Shown: positions 1-8,683 of the stretch, one piece after another
How positions within the stretch are numbered: position 1 is the first letter of the stretch
Layout: each line of letters starts with the position of its first letter
Position numbers and translations under genes: made by a program
Source: Clostridiales bacterium
GTDB taxonomy: Bacteria > Bacillota > Clostridia > Christensenellales > Aristaeellaceae
Assembly: GCA_004557125.1 (NCBI GenBank)
Contig: SFET01000025.1
Location: 17,879 to 81,878 of the forward strand
Reading direction: 5' to 3'
DNA length: 64,000 nucleotides
The notes under the pieces: generated by a model
What the model saw: the letters and a program-made list of their open reading frames with translations, nothing else
What the model was told of the DNA's origin: nothing
Database searches by the model: none

Positions 1-959
1 GAACCGTCCTGACTGCCCAGCAGGTGCTTGCGCGCCCAGTCGAAGGCCGCAGCGCCGGTCTGCACGTTGCCGATCACGTGGCAGGCCTTGCCGTCGGAAT
101 CCAGATAGTTGAAGATGCGGGCTTTGGGGTCCAGCACGGGGTGATCCTGAATCTGGGAGACCCAGGCGCTGGAGCCGATGTAGGTGTAGGCGCTGCCGGG
201 GCTGACGATGCCCGCGCCCCGGGCCGTGCAGCAGCCGCTACCGCCGCCGATGGCCACCGGTGTTCCGGTGATCAGGCCCGTGCGGTAGTACACCTGCCGG
301 GTGATCTTGCCGCGAATATCGTGCCCGGGAATGATCTTGGGCATGCGGCTGATGTCGATGTCCAGCTCCTTTAAAAGATCTCCCGCCCAGCAGCGGTTGT
401 TGATGTCCAGCGCCGTGGTCAGCGACGCGTCGGAGTAGTCCGTGTAGCCGATGCGCCCGGTCATGTGGGCGTAGATGTAGTCCTTGATGTTCATGAACCA
501 GCGCGCCCGGTTGTACACCTCCGGCAGATTCTCCTTGAACCAGAGGATCTTGGGCAGGGTGTAGTGGGTGTCCAGGCGGTTGCCGGTTAGGGTGTAGAAG
601 TGGTACTTGTTGATGACCCTGCCGATCTCCTCCACCTGAGAACCTGTGCGGCTGTCGGAGTGGATGATGTTGGGGTGCAGGGCGTTGCCCTCCGCGTCCA
701 CGGGGATGCAGCCGTTCATGGAGCCGCTGAGGCCCACGCAGGCGATGCGCTGGGGACTGACCTGCTGCAACAGCTCCCGAATGCCGTCGTACACCGCGTC
801 CAGGATGCGGTCGGGATCCTGCTCCGACCAGTTCGGCCGCGGATATAGCGTGGGATAGTCGCGCCGCACCGAGGACAGCGCCTCGCCGCGCAGGCTGAAC
901 ACGGAGCACTTGCAGCCGGTGGTTCCGGCGTCACAGGTGAGGATCAGGTCTTTTTCCAT
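1..959 (-). CDS. FGGY-family carbohydrate kinase, xylulokinase-like (partial)
   Basis: The first 319 residues of an FGGY sugar kinase; the gene runs off the left edge, so the C-terminal half is absent. The family transfers phosphate from ATP to a sugar such as xylulose in the cytoplasm. Residues 10-15 read DAGTTG, the phosphate loop of the actin/hexokinase fold; GLSGSMNG follows at about 76-83 and TDYSDAS near 175, in family order. The ATG at 959 has an AGGAG at 967-971 on the minus strand. It lies 16 bases after the membrane gene at 976-1359 and probably shares its promoter. The family call is firm; the substrate is a guess. Confidence 0.85.
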   Translation of the reverse strand, partial: MEKDLILTCDAGTTGCKCSVFSLRGEALSSVRRDYPTLYPRPNWSEQDPDRILDAVYDGIRELLQQVSPQRIACVGLSGSMNGCIPVDAEGNALHPNIIHSDSRTGSQVEEIGRVINKYHFYTLTGNRLDTHYTLPKILWFKENLPEVYNRARWFMNIKDYIYAHMTGRIGYTDYSDASLTTALDINNRCWAGDLLKELDIDISRMPKIIPGHDIRGKITRQVYYRTGLITGTPVAIGGGSGCCTARGAGIVSPGSAYTYIGSSAWVSQIQDHPVLDPKARIFNYLDSDGKACHVIGNVQTGAAAFDWARKHLLGSQDG

Positions 960-975
960 GCTGGGACTCCTTTTG

Positions 976-1359
976 TCACTTTTTCTTTTGCCGCTGGTTG
1001 AGCACCTCGCCCGTGGCCGCGCCCACCAGGGAGACGAAGCCGCAGAGGAACACCGGCCCTGCGGAGGGGGCGTATCCCCAGACCAGCACGTAGCCCACGA
1101 ACAGCATCACCGGCGGTGCGATCCACGCGGCGTAGTTGAGTAGGCCATTGCGGGTGGCGATGCAGGCGGAGACGAAGCCGGCGATGGAGGAGAGGCCCCA
1201 CATGCACAGGTTGTGGATCGCACCGCCCAGCCACAGGCTCAGCGAGAGCGGCAGGGCGATCAGCAGCGACGAAACGATCTGGATCAGCAGCACCCACAGC
1301 CAGTGCAAACGGCCGTGGCGGCGCCCGGATCGGTTGCCGGAATGCAATTTCGTGCCCAT
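976..1359 (-). CDS. Small four-helix membrane protein (TIGR04086-like)
   Basis: A 127-residue protein with a basic N-terminus (about 20 residues) and four hydrophobic segments at roughly 20-42, 46-63, 68-90 and 94-115, ending in a basic tail. Size and layout resemble the TIGR04086 family of small Firmicute membrane proteins of unknown function; I am not certain of that family. The ATG at 1359 was preferred over an upstream start at 1557 because GGGAG sits just before it and because the longer version would run through the divergent promoter region. It precedes the FGGY kinase by 16 bases, so the two are probably cotranscribed. Confidence 0.6.
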   Translation of the reverse strand: MGTKLHSGNRSGRRHGRLHWLWVLLIQIVSSLLIALPLSLSLWLGGAIHNLCMWGLSSIAGFVSACIATRNGLLNYAAWIAPPVMLFVGYVLVWGYAPSAGPVFLCGFVSLVGAATGEVLNQRQKKK

Positions 1360-1411
1360 TTTGACTCCCTTCAGGCGCGCTTGGAACGCGCATTCTGATC
1401 TATTATCTTTC

Positions 1412-1441
1412 ATTATAACATCAAAGGTCAATGCATGACAA
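1412..1441 (-). promoter_or_regulatory. Promoter for membrane protein and FGGY kinase
   Basis: Read on the minus strand: TTGTCA (1441-1436), an 18-base spacer, then TATAAT (1417-1412). This is a good sigma-A type match and lies about 50 bases before the ATG at 1359. Confidence 0.6.
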
Positions 1442-1471
1442 CCGGGCCGGGAAAATTTCGGTTCTATAATT

Positions 1472-1497
1472 CCATTAGGAGAATATAATTCTAATGG
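1472..1497. promoter_or_regulatory. Inverted repeat with TATAAT inside, candidate operator
   Basis: CCATTAG at 1472-1478 is mirrored by CTAATGG at 1491-1497, with a further AGAAT/ATTCT pair inside. A TATAAT (1484-1489) lies in the centre, and another TATAAT is at 1465-1470. The repeat sits between the divergent kinase operon and the XRE regulator at 1557, which suggests a binding site for that regulator. No good -35 box is visible for either TATAAT. Confidence 0.45.
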
Positions 1498-1556
1498 TCG
1501 ATTCAACCTGTGTTTGGAATCCGATAAACTAAGGGAAAAGGTGAAATGGTGGGTCA

Positions 1557-1874
1557 ATGGAGATGCTTTATGAGGATTTCGGGCGGCGCGTGCGTCAACA
1601 GAGGAACGCGCTGCAGATCACACAGGAGAAGCTGTCGGAGCGCGCAGGAATCAGCCTGTCGTTCCTGGGCCACATCGAGCGGGGCACGCGCAAGGCGAGC
1701 CTGGATACTGTGGTCAAGCTTTGCAATGCGCTGAAGGTTTCACCAAGCATTCTTTTACAGGATTCGCTGGACAACGATCTGCTGGGAGATCGCAATCAGT
1801 CGCTTTCGGAGGATCAGCGCAAGCTGCTGCGGGAAATTTCCAACCGGATTATCGAGTACAACGAGTTGAAGTAA
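1557..1874 (+). CDS. XRE-family HTH transcriptional regulator
   Basis: A 105-residue protein with an N-terminal helix-turn-helix of the XRE/Cro type at about residues 8-64: RVRQQRNALQITQEKLSERA, then SLSFLGHIERG and a conserved LDTVVKLCNALKVSP end. The remaining 40 residues are charged and probably helical. It would bind DNA as a dimer. The ATG at 1557 follows an AAGGTG about 13 bases upstream; ATG 1563 is also possible. Its position beside a palindrome and the divergent sugar-kinase operon suggests local control or autoregulation, which is inference. Confidence 0.85.
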   Translation: MEMLYEDFGRRVRQQRNALQITQEKLSERAGISLSFLGHIERGTRKASLDTVVKLCNALKVSPSILLQDSLDNDLLGDRNQSLSEDQRKLLREISNRIIEYNELK

Positions 1875-1896
1875 ACGGCGCATGTGCGCACGGCGG

Positions 1897-1926
1897 GAGG
1901 ACAGAATCCTTTGGGATTCTGTCCTC
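1897..1926. terminator. Perfect 13-bp hairpin after XRE gene
   Basis: GAGGACAGAATCC (1897-1909), a TTTG loop, and GGATTCTGTCCTC (1914-1926) form a perfect stem. There is no T-run after it, so it is an atypical terminator or another structured element. Confidence 0.5.
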
Positions 1927-1956
1927 TGTGCAATTCACGGACGATGGAATTGACCC

Positions 1957-1985
1957 TTGACGCAGGGGCATTTTCGGGGTATAAT
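1957..1985 (+). promoter_or_regulatory. Promoter of yerC-pcrA
   Basis: TTGACG (1957-1962), a 17-base spacer and TATAAT (1980-1985): a near-consensus sigma-A promoter 40 bases before the yerC ATG. Confidence 0.8.
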
Positions 1986-2025
1986 GTTGTTAACACATTA
2001 AAGTGTGAAAGCCGGTGACATCGAG

Positions 2026-2325
2026 ATGTTTGAATCCAGGTTGCAGAGTGAGCGCGTGGACCTGCTGGCGAAGGCCTTTCTGGCGATGGAGAGCGTGGAG
2101 GACTGCTATCGCCTGTTCGAGGACCTGTTCACCATCCGGGAGGTGCAGGATCTCAGCTCCCGCATGGAGATTGCGCTGATGCTGCACGACAAGACCACCT
2201 ACAACGAAATCGTGGAAAAGACGGGCGCATCCACCGCCACCATCGGCCGCGTGAACCGCGCGCTGAACTATGGAGCCGGGGGATATGAGCGCGTGATTGA
2301 AAGGCTAAAGGACAAAAAGGAATGA
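2026..2325 (+). CDS. yerC: YerC/YecD family TrpR-related regulator
   Basis: A 99-residue all-helical protein of the TrpR/YerC superfamily. The body FTIREVQDLSSRMEIALML is followed by the HTH stretch TYNEIVEKTGASTATIGRVN. Family members are small predicted DNA-binding proteins usually found beside pcrA, as here; no ligand is established. I chose ATG 2026 (protein starting MFESRLQSE) over the GTG at 2005, because GGTGA lies about 10 bases upstream and the family begins there. It is 4 bases from pcrA and driven by the promoter at 1957. Confidence 0.85.
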   Translation: MFESRLQSERVDLLAKAFLAMESVEDCYRLFEDLFTIREVQDLSSRMEIALMLHDKTTYNEIVEKTGASTATIGRVNRALNYGAGGYERVIERLKDKKE

Positions 2326-2329
2326 ACCG

Positions 2330-4600
2330 ATGAATTATTTGGATAAACTGAATCCCGAGCAGCGCGCCGCCGTCGAACAGACGCAGGGGCCGCTGCTTGT
2401 TTTGGCGGGTGCGGGCAGCGGCAAGACCCGCGTGCTCACCTGCCGCATCGCCCATCTGATCGACAGCGGCGTGCCCGCATGGCGAATCCTGGCCATCACC
2501 TTCACCAACAAGGCGGCCCGGGAGATGGTGGAGCGCGTGGACAGCCTCACCGGCGAGTCCGGCAAGGACGCCTGGGTGTCCACCTTCCACTCCTGCTGCG
2601 CGCGCATCCTGAGAAGGGACATCGAGAAGCTGGGCTACAAGCGGGAGTTCGTCATCTACGACGAGGACGACCGCATGACGGTGATCAAGGGCGTGGCGAA
2701 GCAGCTGGGCCTGAGCGACAAGGAGTACCCGCCCAAGGCCATCAAGGCGGCCATCTCCGACGCGAAGAACCGCATGCTCACGCCCCGCGAGTGGCTGAAG
2801 GATGCGGGCGACAACTTCCGCAACCGCAGGCTGTGCGAGGCCTATGAAAAGTATGAGATCGCGCTGCGGGGCAACAATGCCCTAGACTTCGACGATTTGC
2901 TGATCAAGACGCTGGAGCTGCTGAGCGAGCATCCGCCGGTGCTGCAGTACTACCAGGACAAGTTCGACTATGTGCTGGTGGACGAGTATCAGGACACGAA
3001 CATCGCCCAGTACCAGTTCGTGCGGCTGATGGCCGGCAGCAAGCGCAACCTGTGCGTGGTGGGCGACGACGACCAGTCCATCTACGGCTGGCGCGGCGCG
3101 GACATCCGCAACATATTGGAATTCGAGAAGGACTTCCCGGACTGCAAGGTCATCAAGCTGGAGCAGAACTACCGATCCACCGCCAACATTCTGGACGCGG
3201 CCAACCAGGTGATCGCCCACAACGCCGGGCGCAAGGAGAAGGCGCTGTGGACCCAGTGCGATCCCGGCGACAAGGTGGGCCTGTACCATGCCATGGACGA
3301 GCGCGACGAGGCCGCCTTTGCGGCGCTGATGTCGAAGAAACTGATCAATCAGGGCATTCGCCCCGGCGAGATCGCGGTGCTCTACCGCACCAACGCCCAG
3401 TCGCGCGTGCTTGAAGAGGCCTTCGTGCGCGCGGGCGTGCCCAACCGCATCTACGGCGGCCAGAGGTTCTACGACCGCAAGGAGGTCAAGGATCTGATCG
3501 CCTACATGCGCGCGCTGGTGAACCCGGACGACGATGTGTCCGTGCGGCGCATCATCAACGAGCCCAAGCGCGGCATCGGCGACAGCACTGTGGAGGCGCT
3601 GGCGCTGTACGCGGGGGAGAACGACCTCTCCCTGATGGCGGCGGCGCTGGACAGCGAGGGCGCGGGGCTGAGCAGTCGCGCGCAGCGGCTGGTGGGCGGC
3701 TTTGCCGATCTGATGGTGGAGCTGACCGAGGCCATGTACAGCATGAGCATCACGGAGTTCACCTCCGCGCTGATCGAAAAGACGGGCTACGTCAAGGCGC
3801 TGGAGGAGAGCAAGACCGAGGAGAACCAGACCCGCATTGAGAACATCCGAGAGCTGGAGGGTGCGGTCTCGGAGTTCGCGCGCTTGAACCCCGAGGGCAC
3901 GCTGACCGACTTTTTGGAGAACGTGGCGCTGATCACCGACGTGGACAACCTGAATGAGACGAGCGGTGCGGTGACGCTGATGACGCTGCACTCCGCCAAG
4001 GGCCTGGAGTTCGACGCGGTGTTTCTGGTGGGCATGGAGGAGGGCGTGTTCCCCCTCAGCCGCGCGCTGTTCGACGAGACGGCGCTGGAGGAGGAGCGCA
4101 GGCTGGCCTACGTGGGCATCACCCGCGCGAAGAAGAAGCTGTACCTGAGCCACGCCCACACCCGCATGCTGTACAACGCGCGCTCGGCGAACCAGCTCTC
4201 CCGCTTCGTCAGCGAGATTCCCCAGCGGCTGATTCAGGAGGGCGCGGTGAAATCCCAGACCCGCGTGCCCATGCCACCGCGCAGATCGTATGAGGATGCG
4301 CCCCGCTCCGGCAGCTATACCTCCCGTCCTGCGCCCCAAACGCGTGGGGAGAAGCCGTCCGGCAAGCCTGCGCTGAACATCCCCGGCCTGCAAAAGGGTT
4401 TCGGCGGTGGACAGAGCGCGCCCCAGCGGAGCCTGAAACTCTTCCGCGAGGGGGACAGCGTGATCCATGCGGTGTTCGGGCGCGGACGCGTGGAGGCGGT
4501 GGAAGGCGAGGGCGGCGATCAGAAGGTGATCGTGGCCTTCGAAAGCGGTGCAAAAAAGCGCTTTTCCGCGAACATCGCCCCGCTGCGCAAGCTGAACTGA
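2330..4600 (+). CDS. pcrA: ATP-dependent DNA helicase PcrA (UvrD/Rep family)
   Basis: A 756-residue superfamily 1A 3'-5' helicase acting in DNA repair, plasmid rolling-circle replication and removal of RecA or RNA polymerase. Walker A is AGAGSGKT at residues 26-33; the DEYQDTN motif II lies near 222; VVGDDDQSIYGWRGA and the TLHSAKGLEFDAVFLVGMEEG motif V region follow. The last 55 residues (GDSVIHAVFGRGRVEAVEG) match the PcrA tudor-like C-terminus. Length is normal (730-760 aa). The ATG follows yerC by 4 bases with AAAAAGG as SD. The order yerC-pcrA-ligA matches Bacilli and Clostridia. Confidence 0.97.
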   Translation: MNYLDKLNPEQRAAVEQTQGPLLVLAGAGSGKTRVLTCRIAHLIDSGVPAWRILAITFTNKAAREMVERVDSLTGESGKDAWVSTFHSCCARILRRDIEKLGYKREFVIYDEDDRMTVIKGVAKQLGLSDKEYPPKAIKAAISDAKNRMLTPREWLKDAGDNFRNRRLCEAYEKYEIALRGNNALDFDDLLIKTLELLSEHPPVLQYYQDKFDYVLVDEYQDTNIAQYQFVRLMAGSKRNLCVVGDDDQSIYGWRGADIRNILEFEKDFPDCKVIKLEQNYRSTANILDAANQVIAHNAGRKEKALWTQCDPGDKVGLYHAMDERDEAAFAALMSKKLINQGIRPGEIAVLYRTNAQSRVLEEAFVRAGVPNRIYGGQRFYDRKEVKDLIAYMRALVNPDDDVSVRRIINEPKRGIGDSTVEALALYAGENDLSLMAAALDSEGAGLSSRAQRLVGGFADLMVELTEAMYSMSITEFTSALIEKTGYVKALEESKTEENQTRIENIRELEGAVSEFARLNPEGTLTDFLENVALITDVDNLNETSGAVTLMTLHSAKGLEFDAVFLVGMEEGVFPLSRALFDETALEEERRLAYVGITRAKKKLYLSHAHTRMLYNARSANQLSRFVSEIPQRLIQEGAVKSQTRVPMPPRRSYEDAPRSGSYTSRPAPQTRGEKPSGKPALNIPGLQKGFGGGQSAPQRSLKLFREGDSVIHAVFGRGRVEAVEGEGGDQKVIVAFESGAKKRFSANIAPLRKLN

Positions 4601-4670
4601 GGGAATAGCTTCTATATAGAATGGCAACAATTGACATGAAATATTTGAACCTGAGAACGGAGGTTCTGCG

Positions 4671-6592
4671 ATGAACCGAATGCGCGAGCTGGTGGACCGG
4701 CTCAACGAAACGGCATATCAGTACTACACGCTGGACGCGCCTACGATCTCCGACAAGGAGTGGGACGCGCTCTACGACGAGCTCGTGCGTCTCGAAAAGG
4801 AGACGGGCGAGCGCCTGCCGGATTCCCCCACGCGGCGCGTGGGCGGCGCGGTGCTGCCGGGCTTCGAGCCCCACACCCATCTGGCGCGGCTGTGGAGCAT
4901 GGGCAGAAGCTGCGGCTGGAGGCGGGACTTCCGGCGCTCAAGTACGTGGTGGAGCATAAGTTTGACGGCCTGACGGTGAATCTGACCTATGAGGGCGGTC
5001 ATCTGGTGGGCGCGGCGACCCGCGGCAACGGCGTGACCGGCGAGGAAATTTTGCAGCAGGCGCTCACCATCCGCACGATTCCGGTGCGCATCCCCTACGA
5101 GGGCCGCATGGAGGTGCACGGCGAGGCGTTCATGAAGCTCTCCACGCTGGAAAACTACAACAAAACTGCCAAGGAGCCTTTGAAGAACCCCCGCAACGCC
5201 GCCGCGGGCGCGCTGCGCAACCTGGATCCGGCGGTGACGGCTGCGCGCAAGCTGTCCGCCTGCTTCTACGACGTGGGCTACATCGAGGGCAGGAGCTTTG
5301 CCGACCAGCGCGAGATGCTGGATTTCCTGCGGGAGAACCGCTTCCCGGTGTCCGGCTGTGAGGTGTACGCCGACACGCTGGATGCCGCCATCGACGCGGT
5401 GCACGCGGTGGAGGCCTCGCGCGCGGATTTGGACTACATGATCGACGGCGCGGTGATCAAGATTACGGACTTCGCCACCCGCGAGGCTCTGGGCTACACG
5501 GACAAGTTCCCCCGCTGGGCGGTGGCCTACAAGTTCGAGGCCGAGGAGGTCACCACGACCCTCGAGGACGTGACCTGGCAGATCGGCCGCACCGGCAAGC
5601 TCACGCCCCTGGCCCACGTGTCGCCTGTGGAGCTGGCCGGGGCTACAGTCAAGCGCGCCACGCTGAACAACTGGCAGGACATCCAGCGCAAGCGGGTGAA
5701 GATCGGTGCGAAGGTGTGGATCCGCCGCTCCAACGAGGTCATCCCGGAGATCATGGGCCGGGTGGACGAATATGTCGAGGGTGAGCGCGACGTTCAAAAG
5801 CCGGAGGTCTGCCCGGCCTGCGGAACGCCGCTTACAGAGATCGGCGCGCACCTGTTCTGTCCCAACCGGGACGGCTGCAAGCCCCAGATCGTGATGCGCC
5901 TGAGCCACTTCGCCAGCCGCGACGCCATGGACATCGACACCTTCTCCGAAAAGACCGCCGCCCAGCTGGTGGACGCGGGGCTCTTGCAGGAGGCCGATCA
6001 GCTCTACGCCCTCACGAAGGAGCAGCTCTGCGCGCTGGAGCGCTTCGGCGAAAAGAAGGCGGAAAACCTGCTGAAGGCCATCGAGAAGAGCAAGAAGTGC
6101 AGCCTTGCAGCATTCATCTACGCCATCGGCATCCCCGGCATCGGCGCAAAGACCGCCCGCGACCTTGCGGAGCGCTACCGCAGCGTGGACGCGCTGCGCG
6201 CGGCAAAGCGCGAGGAGCTGGTTCAGATGGACGACGTGGGCGGGATTCTGGCCGACTCCGTCGCGGGTTTCTTCGAGGATGAAGCGAACCTTCGCCTGAT
6301 CTCGGCGCTGCTGGCTGCGGGCGTTGCCCCGGAGGCCCCCGCGCAGGCGGCGGTCGGAGGCCCCTTCGAGGGCATGACCGTGGTGGTCACGGGAACGCTT
6401 TCGAGCTTCTCCCGCGCCGAGGCCGAGGAGGCCGTGCGCAATGCGGGTGGCAGGGCGGCGGGATCGGTGTCGAAAAAGACCAGCCTGGTGGTGGCCGGGG
6501 AGAACGCGGGAAGCAAACTGGACAAGGCCAACGCCCTGGGGATCGAGGTCATCGGCGAGGCGGAATTCCTGGCGCGACTGGGTCTGGCCTGA
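4671..6592 (+). pseudogene. ligA: NAD-dependent DNA ligase LigA, frameshifted by an internal deletion
   Basis: LigA seals nicks between Okazaki fragments using NAD+. The start ATG 4671 has GGAGG at 4659. Frame 1 encodes domain Ia (NETAYQYYTLDAPTISDKEW) up to HTHLARLWSMG near 4902. The rest is read from another frame, starting with LEAGLPALKYVVEHKFDG, where the Lys at 4958-4960 is the adenylation residue. OB fold, Cys4 zinc finger (CPACGTPL and a later CPNRDGC), HhH and BRCT follow intact to 6592. About 25-30 residues expected between the two parts are absent and the frame changes, consistent with loss of 3n+1 bases. LigA is normally essential, so an assembly error is as likely as a real lesion. 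Confidence 0.85.
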
Positions 6593-6630
6593 GGCGAATT
6601 GTGCGCGCAGCTGTAAATTTCTGTAAACCG

Positions 6631-6659
6631 GTGAAAAAACGTGCGCTTTATGGTATAAT
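6631..6659 (+). promoter_or_regulatory. Promoter of yicC-gmk cluster
   Basis: GTGAAA (6631-6636), a 17-base spacer and a perfect TATAAT (6654-6659), 30 bases before the yicC ATG. Confidence 0.65.
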
Positions 6660-6689
6660 AGCTAAAGATTCTAATGTGGAGGCCTGTCT

Positions 6690-7545
6690 ATGTTGAGTAT
6701 GACCGGCTACGGCCGTGCGATGCGGGATGTGGACGGACGACAGCTGACGATCGAGCTCAAGAGCGTGAATCACCGCTTTCTGGATCTGTCCTTCCGCATG
6801 CCCCGCAATTTGATGTTTCTGGAGGACGATGCGCGCAAGCTGATCGGTGCGCGCCTTGCCCGCGGTCATGTGGATGTGTTCATGACCTACCGCAACATGC
6901 GCAGCGACGCGCGCAAGGTTCAGGTGGATCGCGCGCTGTTTGACGCATACGCTTCCGCCTTGAGCGGACTTACCGATTCCGGCGTGGAGGATGACCGCAG
7001 CCTGATGAACATCGCCCGCCTGCCGGACGTGCTGGTGGTGACGGAGGCGGAGGAGGATCAGGACGCGCTGCGCGCGCTGCTGAAGGAGACGCTGGACGCG
7101 GCGGTTGATCAACTGGTGGAGATGCGCCGCCGGGAGGGCGCGGAGATGAAGAAGGATCTCGCCTTCCGCACCGACCGCATTGAGGAGATGACCAACGCGG
7201 TGGAGGCGCGCTATCCCGAGACGGTGGAGGAGTACACCCGCCGCCTGCGCGCGTCCATCGAGGAACTGATCGGCAAGAACGTGGACGAGACCCGGTTGCT
7301 GACCGAGGTGGCCGTGATGGCCGACCGCAGCGCCATCGCCGAGGAGACGGTGCGCCTGCACGCCCACATCGCCCAGCTGCGCGAGTGCCTGGAGAAGGCC
7401 GAGCCGGTGGGCCGCGGTGCAGGAGCTGAATCGGGAGGTCAACACGATCTCCTCCAAGTCCCAGGATGTGCCGATCACCCAGCTGGTGGTGGGCATGAAG
7501 GCAGAGATCGAGAAGCTGCGCGAACAGCTGCAGAACATCGAATAG
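6690..7545 (+). pseudogene. yicC: YicC/YloC family endoribonuclease, frameshifted near its C-terminus
   Basis: YicC/YloC proteins are about 290-residue ribonucleases encoded beside gmk. The start MLSMTGYGRA is the family signature, and GGAGG at 6677 fits. The reading frame is normal to LRECLEKAEPVGR (about 7415). There the expected family stretch KLDFL is missing, and the conserved end QELNREVNTISSKSQDVPI continues in another frame to TAG at 7543-7545. The frame change equals loss of 14 bases (mod 3 = 2). Read without correction, the original frame ends at 7574 with a scrambled tail of about 50 residues. The C-terminus is the most conserved part, so the product as written would probably be inactive. 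Confidence 0.85.
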
Positions 7546-7580
7546 GAACCAAAGACGATAAGTGGAAGGAATGATTGCCA

Positions 7581-8219
7581 ATGGCTAAGCGTGGAATGCT
7601 CTTTGTCATTTCGGGCCCCGCAGGTGCGGGCAAGTCCGAAATCGTAAAGACCCTGCTCAGAAAGCATCCGGATGTGCATCTGTCCGTGTCCTGCACGACC
7701 CGCGCACCCCGGGAGGGCGAGATCAATGGCGTACATTATCACTTTGTGACCGAGGAACGCTTCGACGAACTGATCAGGGAAGACGCATTCTACGAGTGGG
7801 CGCACGTCCATCAGAACCGCTACGGCACGCTGAAGGAGGTCGTCCGCAAGCAGCTTAACGAGGGCAACGACCTGATTCTGGAGATCGACGTGCAGGGCTG
7901 CCAGCAGGTGCTCAAGCTGAATCCCGACGCAGTGGGCATCTTTGTATGTCCCCCCAGCCGCGACAACCTGGAGAAGCGGCTGCGCAATCGCGGCACCGAA
8001 ACCGAGGAATCCATCCGCGTGCGGCTGAACAACGTGGCCGGCGAGGTGGCCACCGCCTACACCTACGACTATGTGATCATCCATCAGGACTGGAGCGACG
8101 TGCCCAACGCCCTGGAGATCGCCGCCGACGAGGTGTATGCCATCATCTCGGCAAAGCGCTGCGAGCTGGAGAACCGCCGCGCATTTCTGGATCAGCTGAG
8201 CGCACAGCTGCGCGCCTGA
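7581..8219 (+). CDS. gmk: Guanylate kinase
   Basis: A 212-residue enzyme converting GMP plus ATP to GDP plus ADP. Walker A GPAGAGKS is at residues 12-19; SCTTRAPREGEINGVHYHFV forms the GMP-binding region; the lid and the EIDVQGCQQV strand follow. I chose ATG 7581 over an in-frame TTG at 7575: AAGGA at 7566-7570 serves it and MAKRGMLFVISG is the usual start. It lies after yicC, as in most Firmicutes, but the small remA gene often found between the two is absent. Confidence 0.96.
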   Translation: MAKRGMLFVISGPAGAGKSEIVKTLLRKHPDVHLSVSCTTRAPREGEINGVHYHFVTEERFDELIREDAFYEWAHVHQNRYGTLKEVVRKQLNEGNDLILEIDVQGCQQVLKLNPDAVGIFVCPPSRDNLEKRLRNRGTETEESIRVRLNNVAGEVATAYTYDYVIIHQDWSDVPNALEIAADEVYAIISAKRCELENRRAFLDQLSAQLRA

Positions 8220-8285
8220 TCCGTCCATACGACAGACCCTGCCCGAAGGGGCCTTTATGAAACTGATACAGGAGGTAAACCGTAT

Positions 8286-8504
8286 ATGATGACCGAACCG
8301 CCCATTGGCGAACTGCTGAGCAAGGTGGATTGCCGCTATACGCTGGCCGTGGAAGCGTCCATGCGCGCGCGGGAGCTGATCGGTGGCAGCCTGCCGCTGA
8401 TCGATACCAAGGACAGCAACCCGCTCACCATCGCGATCGAGGAGATCAACCGCGGGCTGATCACCTATTCCCGCAATGAGGACGCTGAGAACGAGGAAGA
8501 CTGA
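8286..8504 (+). CDS. rpoZ: RNA polymerase omega subunit
   Basis: A 72-residue omega subunit, which aids assembly of the beta' subunit. The motif LLSKVDCRYTLAVEASMRAR matches the family core, followed by NPLTIAIEEINRG, the conserved helix. The tail is acidic. GGAGG at 8271-8275 precedes ATG 8286 (ATG 8289 is an alternative). It sits between gmk and coaBC, the standard position. Confidence 0.93.
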   Translation: MMTEPPIGELLSKVDCRYTLAVEASMRARELIGGSLPLIDTKDSNPLTIAIEEINRGLITYSRNEDAENEED

Positions 8505-8614
8505 CCGTTCACAAAAACTGAACAGGGACAGAGCTGCATCACCTGCGGTGCATGCCGCCGGCGTGCGCTGCGGCCCAGCCGCAGAAGAGCGCAAATTCCA
8601 AATCCAAACCTGAC

Positions 8615-8654
8615 GCGAAAACCCGATTTTTTGAAAACGAAGATCGGTTTTCGC
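8615..8654. other. Hairpin in rpoZ-coaBC gap
   Basis: GCGAAAACCCGAT (8615-8627) pairs with ATCGGTTTTCGC (8643-8654) with one bulged C. A T-rich stretch follows on the plus strand. It may be a weak terminator or an mRNA-stabilising structure. The rest of the 179-base gap (8505-8683) shows nothing else clear. Confidence 0.45.
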
Positions 8655-8683
8655 TTGTTGTGTTGATCTGAAAGGGGTAGAAC

